DNA from: Filimonas effusa
GTDB taxonomy: Bacteria; Bacteroidota; Bacteroidia; Chitinophagales; Chitinophagaceae
Length of the DNA stretch: 64,000 nucleotides
Direction: 5' to 3'
NCBI RefSeq assembly: GCF_004118675.1
Contig: NZ_SDHZ01000006.1
Coordinates: 1-64,000 of the forward strand
The position numbers were made by a program, and so were the translations under genes. Position 1 is the first letter of the stretch. Each line of letters starts with the position of its first letter. This document shows positions 1-8,602 of the stretch, piece after piece. The notes under the pieces were generated by a model. The model worked only from the letters and a program-made list of their open reading frames with translations, was not told the origin of the DNA and searched no databases.

Positions 1-1226
1 CTGGTAGTAATTATGTGGCTAATGGGAGCAAGCCCAAGGCTTACCTGAACTATGTGTTATTCGATGAACAATTCAACATTGTATGGACGGGGGATAGTTA
101 TAACAGCGGTTTTAGCCAGGTGGGGGAGGATGGGGTTTTTACGTCTCATGAAGTAGTGGGAAGGGAGATGAGGAAGTCTGGTTATTTGTATATTTATGTA
201 TCGAATGAGACGCCTAATATAGATGTGTTCTTTGACAACGTACAGGTGAGTCATGAGCGGGGGGCGTTGCTGGAGGAGACGCATTATTATCCGTTTGGGT
301 TGGAGATGAAGGGGATAAGTTCGAGGGCGGCTGGGAAGTTGGAGAATAGGTTGAAGTATAATGGGAAGGAGTTGCAGGGGGAGGAGTTTAGTGATGGAAG
401 TGGGTTAGAATTGTACGATTACGGAGCCAGGATGCAGGATCCACAGTTGGGAAGATGGGCAGTTATTGATAATAAAGCAGATAAATACACTGAACATTCT
501 CCGTATAGTTATACACTTAATAATCCGGCAAGTTGTATTGATCCCGATGGGCAAATGGTAATATTTGTCAATGGTCATTGGAATAGGTTCGCACATAGAC
601 TTGGCTTAAGTCCTGGAGGTCCTAAAGAAGAATACTGGAACTTCTTTAGTACTAAATTTATACAGGCTGCCCGGAACTTCTTTAAAGCAGCCGGCGATGA
701 AGCAAACCATTTTGTTGATGGTTCAAGTTTGTTTGGTGGAGATCAAAGTGGTGCAGATAGATTTGAACTGGGTGTGCAATATGCAAAAGAACACTACGCT
801 GAATTGATTGCCGGCATGAAAGACAATGAAACCGTGAAAATTGTAGGGCATAGTGAAGGTGCCGCTTTTGCAGCCGGTATTGCTTCATATCTCTCAAAGA
901 AGTTTGGAATGAACGGAAGCGCTAATAATCCCGTGCAGGCTATTTTATACTTATCACCTGATGAAGCTGATGAATTTAGTTCTCCCAAGGATATAACTGC
1001 TTATCAAATACATGCGTCTAATGATCCGGTCTCGCCTGCTATGCAGGTGAAAGGCGTTGATTATTTTTCAGTTTTGAGAAACCGAAAATTTATGGATGCT
1101 CATGGAGCTACTGTATCTAAAGCTGCTATAGATAATTTTTTTAGCGTATTAACTAAATTTGCAGAACAACCTGGAATCTCTTTTATAGAGACCGCAGATT
1201 CTTATACTTTTAAAATTACAGAATGA
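1..1226 (+). CDS. Rhs/YD-repeat protein, C-terminal part with lipase-like toxin domain (5' end outside window)
   Basis: The frame is open at the left edge (first full codon at nt 3), so this is the tail of a larger Rhs protein. Seen: the Rhs core end, with [10 protein letters not shown] near nt 280-310 and DPQLGRW near nt 437-457, then a different C-terminal domain of about 230 residues. That domain has a nucleophile elbow GHSEG (nt 846-860, Ser at 852), a later Asp in SNDPVS and a His in DAHGA (nt 1095-1109). This Ser-Asp-His order is that of alpha/beta-hydrolase lipases. Known: Rhs proteins shield and deliver variable C-terminal toxins between cells. Inferred: an interbacterial lipase effector. 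The next gene overlaps its stop codon and is the candidate immunity gene. The first ~400 bp recur almost identically from 3920. Confidence 0.8.
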   Translation, partial: GSNYVANGSKPKAYLNYVLFDEQFNIVWTGDSYNSGFSQVGEDGVFTSHEVVGREMRKSGYLYIYVSNETPNIDVFFDNVQVSHERGALLEETHYYPFGLEMKGISSRAAGKLENRLKYNGKELQGEEFSDGSGLELYDYGARMQDPQLGRWAVIDNKADKYTEHSPYSYTLNNPASCIDPDGQMVIFVNGHWNRFAHRLGLSPGGPKEEYWNFFSTKFIQAARNFFKAAGDEANHFVDGSSLFGGDQSGADRFELGVQYAKEHYAELIAGMKDNETVKIVGHSEGAAFAAGIASYLSKKFGMNGSANNPVQAILYLSPDEADEFSSPKDITAYQIHASNDPVSPAMQVKGVDYFSVLRNRKFMDAHGATVSKAAIDNFFSVLTKFAEQPGISFIETADSYTFKITE

Positions 1227-1573
1227 ATTCCTTAAAATTGATAGTTTGGATCGTAGCGTATCTTCTGTATGTATTTCTGACAGGTCTATTTCTTTGCTTC
1301 CTTTTTTTTATTTGCATAGGAATTAATGCCAGCCCATCTGCTATACAGCAAGATGTTGAAAGGAATCTTACTGTTTTTGTTAGTAAAAAGATTGTTATAG
1401 TTCTTGTTTTTGCATTTGTTTTTTCTGTATTGGATGCTCTATTCTTTTTTCTTTTGAAATCGGTCTTAAAACATCGATTCTCTTTTAGGCGGCTGCTATT
1501 ACGTCACTGTCTATTTTTTGGAGTATTTGCCTTGTTTTACTTGATTTATTTTTTTTACTCGTTATTAACATAG
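1223..1573 (+). CDS. small membrane protein, candidate immunity to the Rhs lipase-like toxin
   Basis: A 116-residue protein whose ATG overlaps the toxin stop codon (ATGA, 4 nt), the usual layout of a translationally coupled toxin/immunity pair. Three hydrophobic stretches are visible (about residues 5-33, 55-78 and 92-114), with a basic patch ([12 protein letters not shown]) before the last, so it is probably a three-pass inner-membrane protein. No family was recognised. Inferred: if the upstream GHSEG domain attacks membrane lipids in the periplasm, a membrane-embedded immunity protein is sensible. The function rests on position only. Confidence 0.6.
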   Translation: MNSLKLIVWIVAYLLYVFLTGLFLCFLFFICIGINASPSAIQQDVERNLTVFVSKKIVIVLVFAFVFSVLDALFFFLLKSVLKHRFSFRRLLLRHCLFFGVFALFYLIYFFYSLLT

Positions 1574-1590
1574 GCCATGGATTTAGTAAT

Positions 1591-1647
1591 TCTAAAGAGC
1601 AATATTTTATAATCTACTTTGGAATAACAATAAATTTATTTTTTTGA
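1591..1647 (+). pseudogene. remnant of a small membrane protein related to the gene at 7987
   Basis: In frame, nt 1591-1647 read SKEQYFIIYFGITINLFF then stop. The intact protein at 7987-8205 contains SKEQYFIIYFGVIINLSW, and the DNA is also close. No start codon or N-terminal half is left here, so this is a decayed piece of the same family. It suggests that the 7987 family belongs to this cassette array. Confidence 0.6.
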
Positions 1648-1707
1648 CGCTTTTATATTAGATGCGTCTATTTAAAAAAGGCGGTATTTTAAAACTGGAG
1701 AGCTTGT

Positions 1708-1745
1708 CATACCTTAGGTATGATCGCTTAGGCGTTTTTTTTGTT
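1708..1745 (+). terminator. possible terminator: palindrome followed by a T-run
   Basis: CATACCTTAGGTATG (1708-1722) is a perfect 6-bp palindrome with a 3-nt loop. A run of eight T begins at 1735, 12 nt further on. The gap is longer than in a standard intrinsic terminator, so the call is tentative. Confidence 0.3.
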
Positions 1746-1806
1746 ATTGTGGGAGTAGAAGGTATGATGTAAAAAAGGAACGGGCTAAAAAGACAAATCT
1801 TTTCTA

Positions 1807-2674
1807 ATGAACAAACTGCTAAGAATGGTACGGATATTTTTAATCATGGCTTATATTTTCCTGTTTTCTTGTAAAGGGATAAAGCAAAAAGAAGAAGGTA
1901 CGCCCAATGAGTTCTATGATGCGCAGATTGGTAGGTGGCATAGTGTTGATCTGTTAGCCGAAAAGTGTTATTCATTCAGTCCTTATGTTTATGCTATTAA
2001 TGATCCTGTTTTGCTTCTTGATTTTGATGGCCGGGATTTTGATCTAAGTAAGTATAAGGGAAAGGAGGAAATGAAAGCTTTGCAAGCGTTTTTGTCAACA
2101 AAAGAGGGTTATCAGTTTTTTGCACAATTTGCCAAAAAGGGAACAAGTATTATTGTTAATGGTCAGAAATTTTCATTCACGAAGGATGGCGAACGTTCTA
2201 AAGATATCTTAAAGCTGCAGGTTAAGGATATGTATGTCAATGGTTCGACGAATACTTACGAAAAAAATGAAGATGGATCAAAAGGGAAGCATTTGCAAGA
2301 TGCGGATAAGGCATCAGATGTGTCAAAAGGTGTTATTCATGTGATTGCCTCTTATAAAGAGTTGTCGGAGGATGGCGCTTTATTGAACTTAGCGCATGAA
2401 GCGCTCGTTCACGTAAATGAGGATGTTAAACGTCTAAAAGAAATGGATAAGGCTGTTAATGATGGGAAATTAAAGCCAGGGTCTAAGGAATATATTCATA
2501 ATGTTACAGGAGGCGGGGTTAAGCTCTGTTGTCGATCATAATAGATTAGCTTCAGGTAGAGCTACCGAACTGAAGAATGTCGCGGCTCAGCCAGATAAAC
2601 TTAAAAATACAAAAATTTATACAAATCTGTATGAGGAAAATGTACGGGACCATCAGCCATCTTCTTCAAAATAG
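1807..2674 (+). pseudogene. orphan Rhs tail with HExxxH toxin-like domain, frameshifted near 2517
   Basis: It opens with a lipoprotein-like signal (Cys at residue 22, in LFSCKG) and goes directly into the Rhs core end (DAQIGRW, SPYVYAINDP), so the long Rhs shell is missing. The tail carries HEALVH (HExxxH, nt 2395-2412) in a context like predicted metallopeptidase toxins. The frame stops at 2541, but the +1 frame from about 2518 continues plausibly (SSVVDHNRLASGRATELKN ...) to a stop at 2672-2674. Removing one G from the GGGG run at 2515-2518 restores one frame. Either a real inactivating insertion or a homopolymer error. The YwqK-like gene starts inside its end, as expected for a toxin/immunity pair. 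Confidence 0.6.
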
Positions 2675-3122
2675 GATATGGGTTTTTTATGTAATTTTTA
2701 TTGGTTCATGCCAGAATAGGATACAAGAGCCTAGGTTGCAATTAAGTAAAGAAGTTTACCAGAATGGTTATGTTCAATCTAAAGGTGCTTTGATTAATGG
2801 AAAAAGAAATGGACTTTGGACCTTTTATAATGAAGATGGTAATGTAAGGTCTGAGTGTCTATATTATAACGATAGTTTATGTGGTCAGAGTATCGCTTAT
2901 TTTAAAGCAAGCGGGGATACTTTGAGTATAGGGAGTTATATAAATGGTTCAGAGGATGGGGAATGGAGAAGCTTTTATGGAAATAATATATTAGCTAGAA
3001 AAGCCTACTACAACAAGGGAGAAAAAATTGGCATTTGGGAATATTATGCTGAAGATGGAAGAGTTGTTAGAAGAGTTCTTCATGAAGGGGGAAGGGAACA
3101 GGTTCTTTTTGAGAAGGAGTGA
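2631..3122 (+). CDS. YwqK-type MORN-repeat lipoprotein, candidate immunity protein
   Basis: The start was placed at ATG 2631 because the sequence then begins with a short basic segment, a hydrophobic stretch (IWVFYVIFIGSC) and a lipobox-like Cys, and overlaps the end of the frame-restored toxin. The frame is open further upstream to 2577. The body has MORN_2-like repeats: NGKRNGLWTFYNEDG, NGSEDGEWRSFYGN, KGEKIGIWEYYAEDG. Proteins of this repeat type are annotated as YwqK-family antitoxins and often sit beside Rhs or other polymorphic toxins. Inferred: a lipid-anchored immunity protein for the HExxxH tail just upstream. The specific partner is not proven. Confidence 0.65.
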   Translation: MRKMYGTISHLLQNRIWVFYVIFIGSCQNRIQEPRLQLSKEVYQNGYVQSKGALINGKRNGLWTFYNEDGNVRSECLYYNDSLCGQSIAYFKASGDTLSIGSYINGSEDGEWRSFYGNNILARKAYYNKGEKIGIWEYYAEDGRVVRRVLHEGGREQVLFEKE

Positions 3123-3207
3123 TATATATAAATGTGGTGATTAGCTAGTGTTAAATGAGTTGGCTTAGCTTGAAAAGAAATAGGTAATAGGTTAATAAGT
3201 AGATTGC

Positions 3208-3665
3208 ATGACGATAATGATTCGGGCATTAGTGTTAATGATGGTTGCATTTTGGATAATGTCCTGCTCTGCAACTGAAAATAAGGAAGGCAAGAATGCG
3301 GGAGAGAATGCTTTGATTCTTTTTATATAGCATTTCATACGGATACTTTTTCAGAAAAAGAGAATTCTATTTCCTCTTATTGGTCGCTCCTACGACTTGC
3401 CTGTAACTACTAACGATAGCTCTTTTGTTCGGTTATAAAAGGAAAGGAGCGTAAGTTTTATGTTAATACGTTGTGGGATAGCGCTAGTTGGGGTATCCAC
3501 CATTTGCTGACAGATGCCGATCGATTTAAATGAGAAAATGTTAGTGACTCAAGTTTTGTATTTGAGCGCATTTTTGTGCCTGATTCTGATTTTCAAATTG
3601 AACGAGTATTCAAGTGTAATGGGAATAAATGGTATCTGTTTTATTATGCCGATAATGTTTATTGA
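3208..3665 (+). pseudogene. decayed small lipoprotein gene (DUF4348-like)
   Basis: A lipoprotein start is clear at ATG 3208 (MTIMIRALV ... IMSCSA) but stops after 40 codons. Recognisable coding continues in other frames: FYIAFHTDTF, then FQKKRILFPLIGRSYDLPV, then VNTLWDSASWGIHHLL, and after one in-frame TGA a final block ending NGNKWYLFYYADNVY (stop 3663-3665). The order FYxxFHTDTFFQxxRIxFPL ... NGKWYL recalls the DUF4348 family of Bacteroidota lipoproteins; that match is from memory. At least two frameshifts and one nonsense codon make it a pseudogene. Confidence 0.5.
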
Positions 3666-3816
3666 TTAAAGGAAGGTGTTGTAGGAGGGGGACTCTTGCA
3701 AGAGATCGTAGTTGTTACTTAGTAGGAAATTTGATGTTAGTGCCGGGCTAGCTGCAGGGATATTTCTTGTTAATACGGTAACTGAGACCAGTATAAAAGG
3801 TATCTCATGAAATGTA

Positions 3817-5188
3817 ATGCATTTAGGGCTTGTGGGTGTCAGCAGTGGCAGTCATGCTGCGGCACAGTTGCAGGGCAATGGTAATCTTTCTTCGGGTGTG
3901 GGCAGGTTTTTGGCGGAGTCTGGTAGTAATTATGTGGCTAATGGGAGCAAGCCCAAGGCTTACCTGAACTATGTGTTATTTGATGAACAATTCAACATTG
4001 TATGGACGGGGGATAGTTATAACAGCGGTTTTAGCCAGGTGGGGGATGACGGGGTTTTTACATCTCATGAAGTAGTGGGAAGGGAGATGAGGAAGTCTGG
4101 TTATTTGTATATTTATGTATCGAATGAGACGCCTAATATCGATGTGTTCTTTGACAACGTACAGGTGAGTCATGAGCGGGGGGCGTTGCTGGAGGAGACG
4201 CATTATTATCCGTTTGGGTTGGAGATGAAGGGGATAAGTTCGAGGCGGCGGGGAAGTTGGAGAATAGGTTGAAGTATAATGGGAAGGAGTTGCAGGGGGA
4301 GGAGTTTAGTGATGGTAGCGGATTAGAGTTGTATGATTTTGGGGCGAGGACACAAGATCCGCAATTGGGCAGATGGTGGGGGATTGATCCTTTAGCGGAT
4401 CAAATGAGGCGCCATTCTCCCTATAATTTTGCTTTTGATAATCCCTTAAGGTTTATAGATAAAGATGGTATGGCTTTCTTCGACTGGAAGAAGGATAAAG
4501 ATGGGAATTTTATCTATGATAAATATTTAATTGCGGCAAATGCCTCAACAGAACTAGGTAAAGGAGATAGTTATGTAGGAGCTGCTGCAACAGTAACATC
4601 TGGTAGCAGAGGTGCGGATGGTTCTATAAATCCAGAAACTGTTCATAGCTTAAATGCTGATGGTAGTGTCACCGATATGAAATCCGGGACTACCTTCACA
4701 GAAGGTGAATCTAAAAAGACCGCAAAGGGTAGCTCCATCACTTCATATAAGTCTGAACAATGGGGCTTTTTATTCCAGAGCTTACAGCCGATATTACGGC
4801 ATCGGCTGGAGCGGCTTTGGAAGTGAAAGGAGCCTTTAATTTACAAGGTGGGAAAGGTGTAACAGCTATAGGGGTAGAAGATAACAAAATTAAATTACTT
4901 GGCCGAGATGTATTTAACTGGAACCAAGGGGCTTCTCAAAAAGTCTGGGGAGAAGTAGGGATGGATTTTGCTCCCAATGCTTCTACTGGGTTTAAAAATA
5001 CTTCTGGAGCTGAAAATACGCAGTCTTCTAAAACTGTTGTATTCGGATTTATAACAGATGAACACTCAAAAAACTTAAGCAATGGCCGAATTTCCTCGCA
5101 AATTAACATTGAATTTGGCGGAGCTATAGGGCTCGGCCTAATTGCGGAATGGGGGATTAAAATACCAATTTGGAAATCTGATAATTAA
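3817..5188 (+). pseudogene. orphan Rhs core end plus C-terminal domain, with two frameshifts
   Basis: This unit lacks the large N-terminal shell; a TGA lies three codons before the first ATG. From 3920 it is nearly identical to the first ~400 bp of the window. First frameshift: near 4243-4252, where the copy at 326-336 has one more G and stays in frame (RAAGKLENR). Second frame: core end with [25 protein letters not shown] and a divergent tail. Second frameshift: near 4760, SEQWG must pass into [16 protein letters not shown]. The last ~140 residues are Gly-rich with alternating hydrophobic residues (NIEFGGAIGLGLIAEWG) and fit no toxin family I recognise. Inferred: a displaced Rhs-CT cassette, now broken. 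Confidence 0.65.
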
Positions 5189-5191
5189 ATC

Positions 5192-5464
5192 ATGACAATA
5201 GTATTAGGATATATTTGGTTCTTTTCTTTAATAGTAAAGATTGCTTTACACATACATCTGGATTTAAAGCACAATAGATATCAAGGAATTGGTTCGGCCG
5301 GAATGAATCCCTTTGAACTCTTTTTTCCTTACAGCCGTTCGGTAAAACCTTCTTTTGTAAAAGAAAAAAAAATATGCAATGTATTATACAGGGCAGCAAT
5401 TATAACAATCGTTTTGTTTTTTGTATATGCATACTTTTCTGGTACAAAAATTACCAAATGGTAA
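5192..5464 (+). CDS. small membrane protein, candidate immunity partner of the orphan Rhs cassette
   Basis: A 90-residue protein starting 3 nt after the stop of the orphan Rhs tail. Two hydrophobic segments are visible (about residues 3-20 and 66-84), separated by a polar loop with NPFELFFPYSRSVKPSF. No catalytic motif and no named family recognised. Position directly after a Rhs C-terminus suggests an immunity role, by analogy with the pair at 1-1573. Confidence 0.55.
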   Translation: MTIVLGYIWFFSLIVKIALHIHLDLKHNRYQGIGSAGMNPFELFFPYSRSVKPSFVKEKKICNVLYRAAIITIVLFFVYAYFSGTKITKW

Positions 5465-5570
5465 CTTTCACGATCATTTTAAAATAACTTAGTCTATCTA
5501 AAGTATGGATTGTGAAGGATATTTCGTTATTGTTTACGTCATTATGTGTTTTAAATAGTTGAATGAGCCA

Positions 5571-6333
5571 ATGCTAGTAGCTACGATTTCGGGTGTATAT
5601 CTGAAGGTTCATGATGGTCTGGCGTATGTGATGTCTAATAGAATATTGGCAAAGCTGGTGTTGTTGAACGAGGATATACAGATGCAAACGGCAATGTTCA
5701 ACCCTATCTATTAAATGCTGATGGGTTTGACCTGTATAAGGATACATTATATCTTATAAATAAGGTGAAGTTGGTTGTTGTTGACACAAAAAGCGGAAGT
5801 GTTACAATTGATGTGAAAGTTAATTTGTTTCTTGGGAAACAGTTGAAGTTGAATAAGTATGCGAGAGCAATAGCTGCTTATGATAATGGTTATTATATAA
5901 GTTTTCTTAATGAAATTTATACTGTATCGATACTGGTTATTATTTTGTTGATAATATTAAGGTTTTGAATAGTAATAGGTCCCTGATTGCCTCAAGAGGT
6001 TCTGTTAAGGTGATTACACTGAAAGGGAAAGTGTTATCTTTTCTGCCATTTGAATTTGCCGGAACAGGTTATGTACAGGCATTCAAGGTGATTAGCTATT
6101 CAGCAGTTCCGGAAGATAGTGTTTATGAATTTGGTTTGAGTAAAGGTTCGTTCATTAGCCTTAAGAGATTTGCTCCTGCTGCATTAACCAAAGTAATGAA
6201 TGAGCCAATCATATCCTGTTCCAATGATGACTATTTTGTTGCCTTTGAATATTCAAAAAGAAATACTATATACGTATTGAAGGGAGTTCTTAAATCGTGC
6301 AGTAATGCAAGAAGAAAATTATTCCATGAATAG
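5571..6333 (+). pseudogene. decayed gene, possibly beta-propeller-like, in three frames
   Basis: Three blocks of protein-like sequence follow each other in different frames: from ATG 5571 (VYLKVHDGLAYVMSN), from about 5642 (NIGKAGVVERGYTDANGNVQ ... DTLYLINK ... VVVDTKSGSVTIDV) and from about 5920 to 6333 (VLNSNRSLIASRGSVKVITLKGKVLSF ...). Joined, they give one chain of roughly 245 residues with repeated short strands of the kind seen in propeller proteins. Two frameshifts are needed, so it is called a pseudogene. No family is claimed. Confidence 0.5.
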
Positions 6334-6486
6334 TCTGTTTCTTATGATATTCAGTTCGCTTTAAATAATTGAATTCGGGAGTGTTACAGTAAGTGTGTAA
6401 AGTTTCAATCGGGGTTTAATCTGCTATAGTGTAACCCTGTTCTGAAAAATAGTTAAAAACTGATTCGGGATCATGCCCCAAAAATT

Positions 6487-6579
6487 ATGGATGCTCATGA
6501 AGCAACTGTTGTGATACATCGATTGTGGAAAAATGGAGAAATGAAAAGTATTTTGCAAATTAGTGATTTGATTTGCTAA
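6487..6579 (+). pseudogene. possible remnant of a lipase-like Rhs toxin tail
   Basis: ATTATGGATGCTCATGAAGC at 6484-6503 closely resembles nt 1090-1108 of the intact toxin (TTTATGGATGCTCATGGAGC), coding MDAHEATV against MDAHGATV. The frame then runs 23 more codons to a stop at 6577. The match covers the supposed catalytic His segment. Too short to be certain. Confidence 0.35.
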
Positions 6580-6615
6580 GTAGTTATGTAGCTTTAATAA
6601 ATAACTAAACCCCAT

Positions 6616-7905
6616 ATGCCTAAGTTTTTCATTATCTTAATCATTTTCCTGAACTCCGCTATTCTTGTTAAAGCACAGGATAAAGGAGGTGTTCAATTTG
6701 TTCAGGGGCTTAGCTGGGCCCAGATAAAGGAGAAAGCGAGGTTGGAAAATAAATATATTTTCCTGGACGGATTTACGACGTGGTGCGCTCCCTGCCGGAT
6801 GATGGAGAAGAATGTACTTTCACAACAAATAACCGGCGATTTTTTTAATGCACGTTTTGTGAATGTTAAAGTACAGTTTGATGTTACCCAAGCCGATAAT
6901 GATGAGGTGAAAAGCTGGTATAAGGATGCCCAGGATATTAGAAAGGAATATTCAATAGACTCGTATCCTACTTATCTTTTTTTTAATCCGAATGGTGAAC
7001 TCGTGTACAGAATAGCTGGTGCCTCTTCTACGCCTGAAGCGTTTGTTGTGAAGGCTAAGGATGCGTTAAATCCAGGTAGTCAATATTACATGCTGAAAAA
7101 GCAATACGAATCTGGGGTAAAACGGGACCCTGAATTTCTTACATCGCTGATTAAAGCTGCTGAAATAGCAAACGAAAATGCTGCTATTCCTGAAATCGTC
7201 AATGCGTATTTACTTACACAAACTGATCCATTGACGGAAGGTAACCTCAGGATTATAAGTGCCGGCACATCTAAAAGTTCTGACCGGGGATTTGATATTT
7301 TAAGAAATAACCGGGCTACAGCAGATGCTGTGTTGGGACAGGGTAAAAGCGGTGATATCATCAGAGGAATTCTGATAAACGAAATTGTAATTCCATTTCT
7401 CAGAAATGGCGGACATGTTGAAAGACATGGCCCTATGCTGATCTATACCGGTGAAATAAATGATAATCCAGACTGGCAGGAACTTAGAGAAAAGCTGGAT
7501 AAGCAATGCCCGGAATTTTCGGACGAAGTGATAATGGCGGCCAGGCCACTGTATTGTGAATGGAAAAATGACTGGCCCCGGTATGCACAACATGCAGCTT
7601 CTTTTATAAACAAGTATGGAAGCCGGTTATCCGGGGACGCTTTAAACGCTTATGCCTGGGCCATCCTCATCAACAGCAATGATGAAAGATGTTTGGAAGC
7701 TGCAACTGCGTGGTCGAAATCTTCGTTATCAGGAACGAATGTAAAGCATCCGGGGTTCCTGTTTACCTACGCAAACCTATTATATAAATCCGGGAAAAAA
7801 GAGGAGGCTATAGCCGTTCAGAAAGATATAGTGAAGCTTTCAAATGAAGATGAAGTGTATATGCAGGTACTTAACAAAATGGAGAAAGGTGAAAAAGTGT
7901 TTTGA
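6616..7905 (+). CDS. secreted thioredoxin-family protein with helical C-terminal region
   Basis: A 429-residue protein with an N-terminal signal peptide (MPKFFIILIIFLNSAILVKAQ), so exported. Residues ~30-140 form a thioredoxin-like domain with redox motif WCAPC (around residue 56) and the conserved cis-Pro segment SYPTYLFF. The rest (~150-429) is mainly helical, with a TPR-like end (AYANLLYKSGKKEEAIAVQKD style). Known: such proteins in Bacteroidota act as periplasmic thiol-disulfide reductants; the substrate is unknown here. It stands alone between the Rhs array and an orphan small membrane protein. Codon use looks like that of the housekeeping part rather than the AT-rich cassettes. Confidence 0.75.
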   Translation: MPKFFIILIIFLNSAILVKAQDKGGVQFVQGLSWAQIKEKARLENKYIFLDGFTTWCAPCRMMEKNVLSQQITGDFFNARFVNVKVQFDVTQADNDEVKSWYKDAQDIRKEYSIDSYPTYLFFNPNGELVYRIAGASSTPEAFVVKAKDALNPGSQYYMLKKQYESGVKRDPEFLTSLIKAAEIANENAAIPEIVNAYLLTQTDPLTEGNLRIISAGTSKSSDRGFDILRNNRATADAVLGQGKSGDIIRGILINEIVIPFLRNGGHVERHGPMLIYTGEINDNPDWQELREKLDKQCPEFSDEVIMAARPLYCEWKNDWPRYAQHAASFINKYGSRLSGDALNAYAWAILINSNDERCLEAATAWSKSSLSGTNVKHPGFLFTYANLLYKSGKKEEAIAVQKDIVKLSNEDEVYMQVLNKMEKGEKVF

Positions 7906-7986
7906 AGAAGGGCTGATTCCGGTGGTGTGTTGGTCAATTACCTGTGCGCATCTGGAAAAGCGGGATTTTGAATAAAGGAAAGCAAA

Positions 7987-8205
7987 ATGAATAAGTTGAA
8001 AAGCCCTTTCTTATTGTTGGCTATAGATTTTATTTTGCTATGGCTATATTGGTATTATCAGCCATTATGTGAACCCTGTTTAGATAGGCAGGATTGTTCT
8101 TCTTGTATGTCTAAAGAACAATACTTTATAATTTATTTTGGAGTAATAATAAATTTGTCTTGGGTGTTATATTGTTTTTACAAGAGTAGAAAGGTAAAAC
8201 CATAA
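7987..8205 (+). CDS. small two-pass membrane protein, orphan member of the Rhs-array family
   Basis: A 72-residue protein with two hydrophobic helices (about residues 7-25 and 45-64) and a Cys-rich loop between them (CEPCLDRQDCSSC), five cysteines in 13 residues. A remnant at 1591-1647 encodes nearly the same SKEQYFIIYFG segment, so the family occurs twice in this region. Inferred: an immunity-like or cassette-associated protein left without its partner. No database family recognised. Confidence 0.5.
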   Translation: MNKLKSPFLLLAIDFILLWLYWYYQPLCEPCLDRQDCSSCMSKEQYFIIYFGVIINLSWVLYCFYKSRKVKP

Positions 8206-8338
8206 GATATATTGAACCTGCACGCGTTATGATTCCTCAGCAGGGTAAGTAGGGGGATATTCCGATAACCAGGGTAACCTGATTGTTGTGTTCTCCCGGG
8301 GGGAGCCCGGATGTGATTACCCGGTTTGATTTCTATTT

Positions 8339-8412
8339 GAGCCGATTTAAAAGTGTTAATCGGCTCAAAATTACGAAAAAAATGAGCCGATTAGAGGGCG
8401 TAATTGGCTCAT
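8339..8412. repeat. pair of inverted repeats built on GAGCCGAT
   Basis: Two adjacent palindromic units share one core. Unit one: GAGCCGAT (8339-8346) with ATCGGCTC (8359-8366), perfect. Unit two: ATGAGCCGATTA (8382-8393) with TAATTGGCTCAT (8401-8412), one mismatch that becomes a G-U pair in RNA. The core therefore occurs four times in 74 bp in alternating orientation. No T-run follows, so it is not a standard terminator. It could be an operator array or a small mobile repeat. The rest of 8206-8602 holds nothing I recognise. Confidence 0.6.
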
Positions 8413-8602
8413 CTTTTCTCAAATATGATATAGGTCTGTTGTTATATGTTGAATATCAATAAGTTATTTATTTCCTGGTTTGATAGATGCTAAATGGAGC
8501 ATTAATGGTTTGAGGACCTGCAGGAAGGGGCAATAAGCTATTGAAGGTGGTGGCATGAAATTTTGAGATAATGGTGTATTGTTCATCTTAAATTATATAG
8601 CT

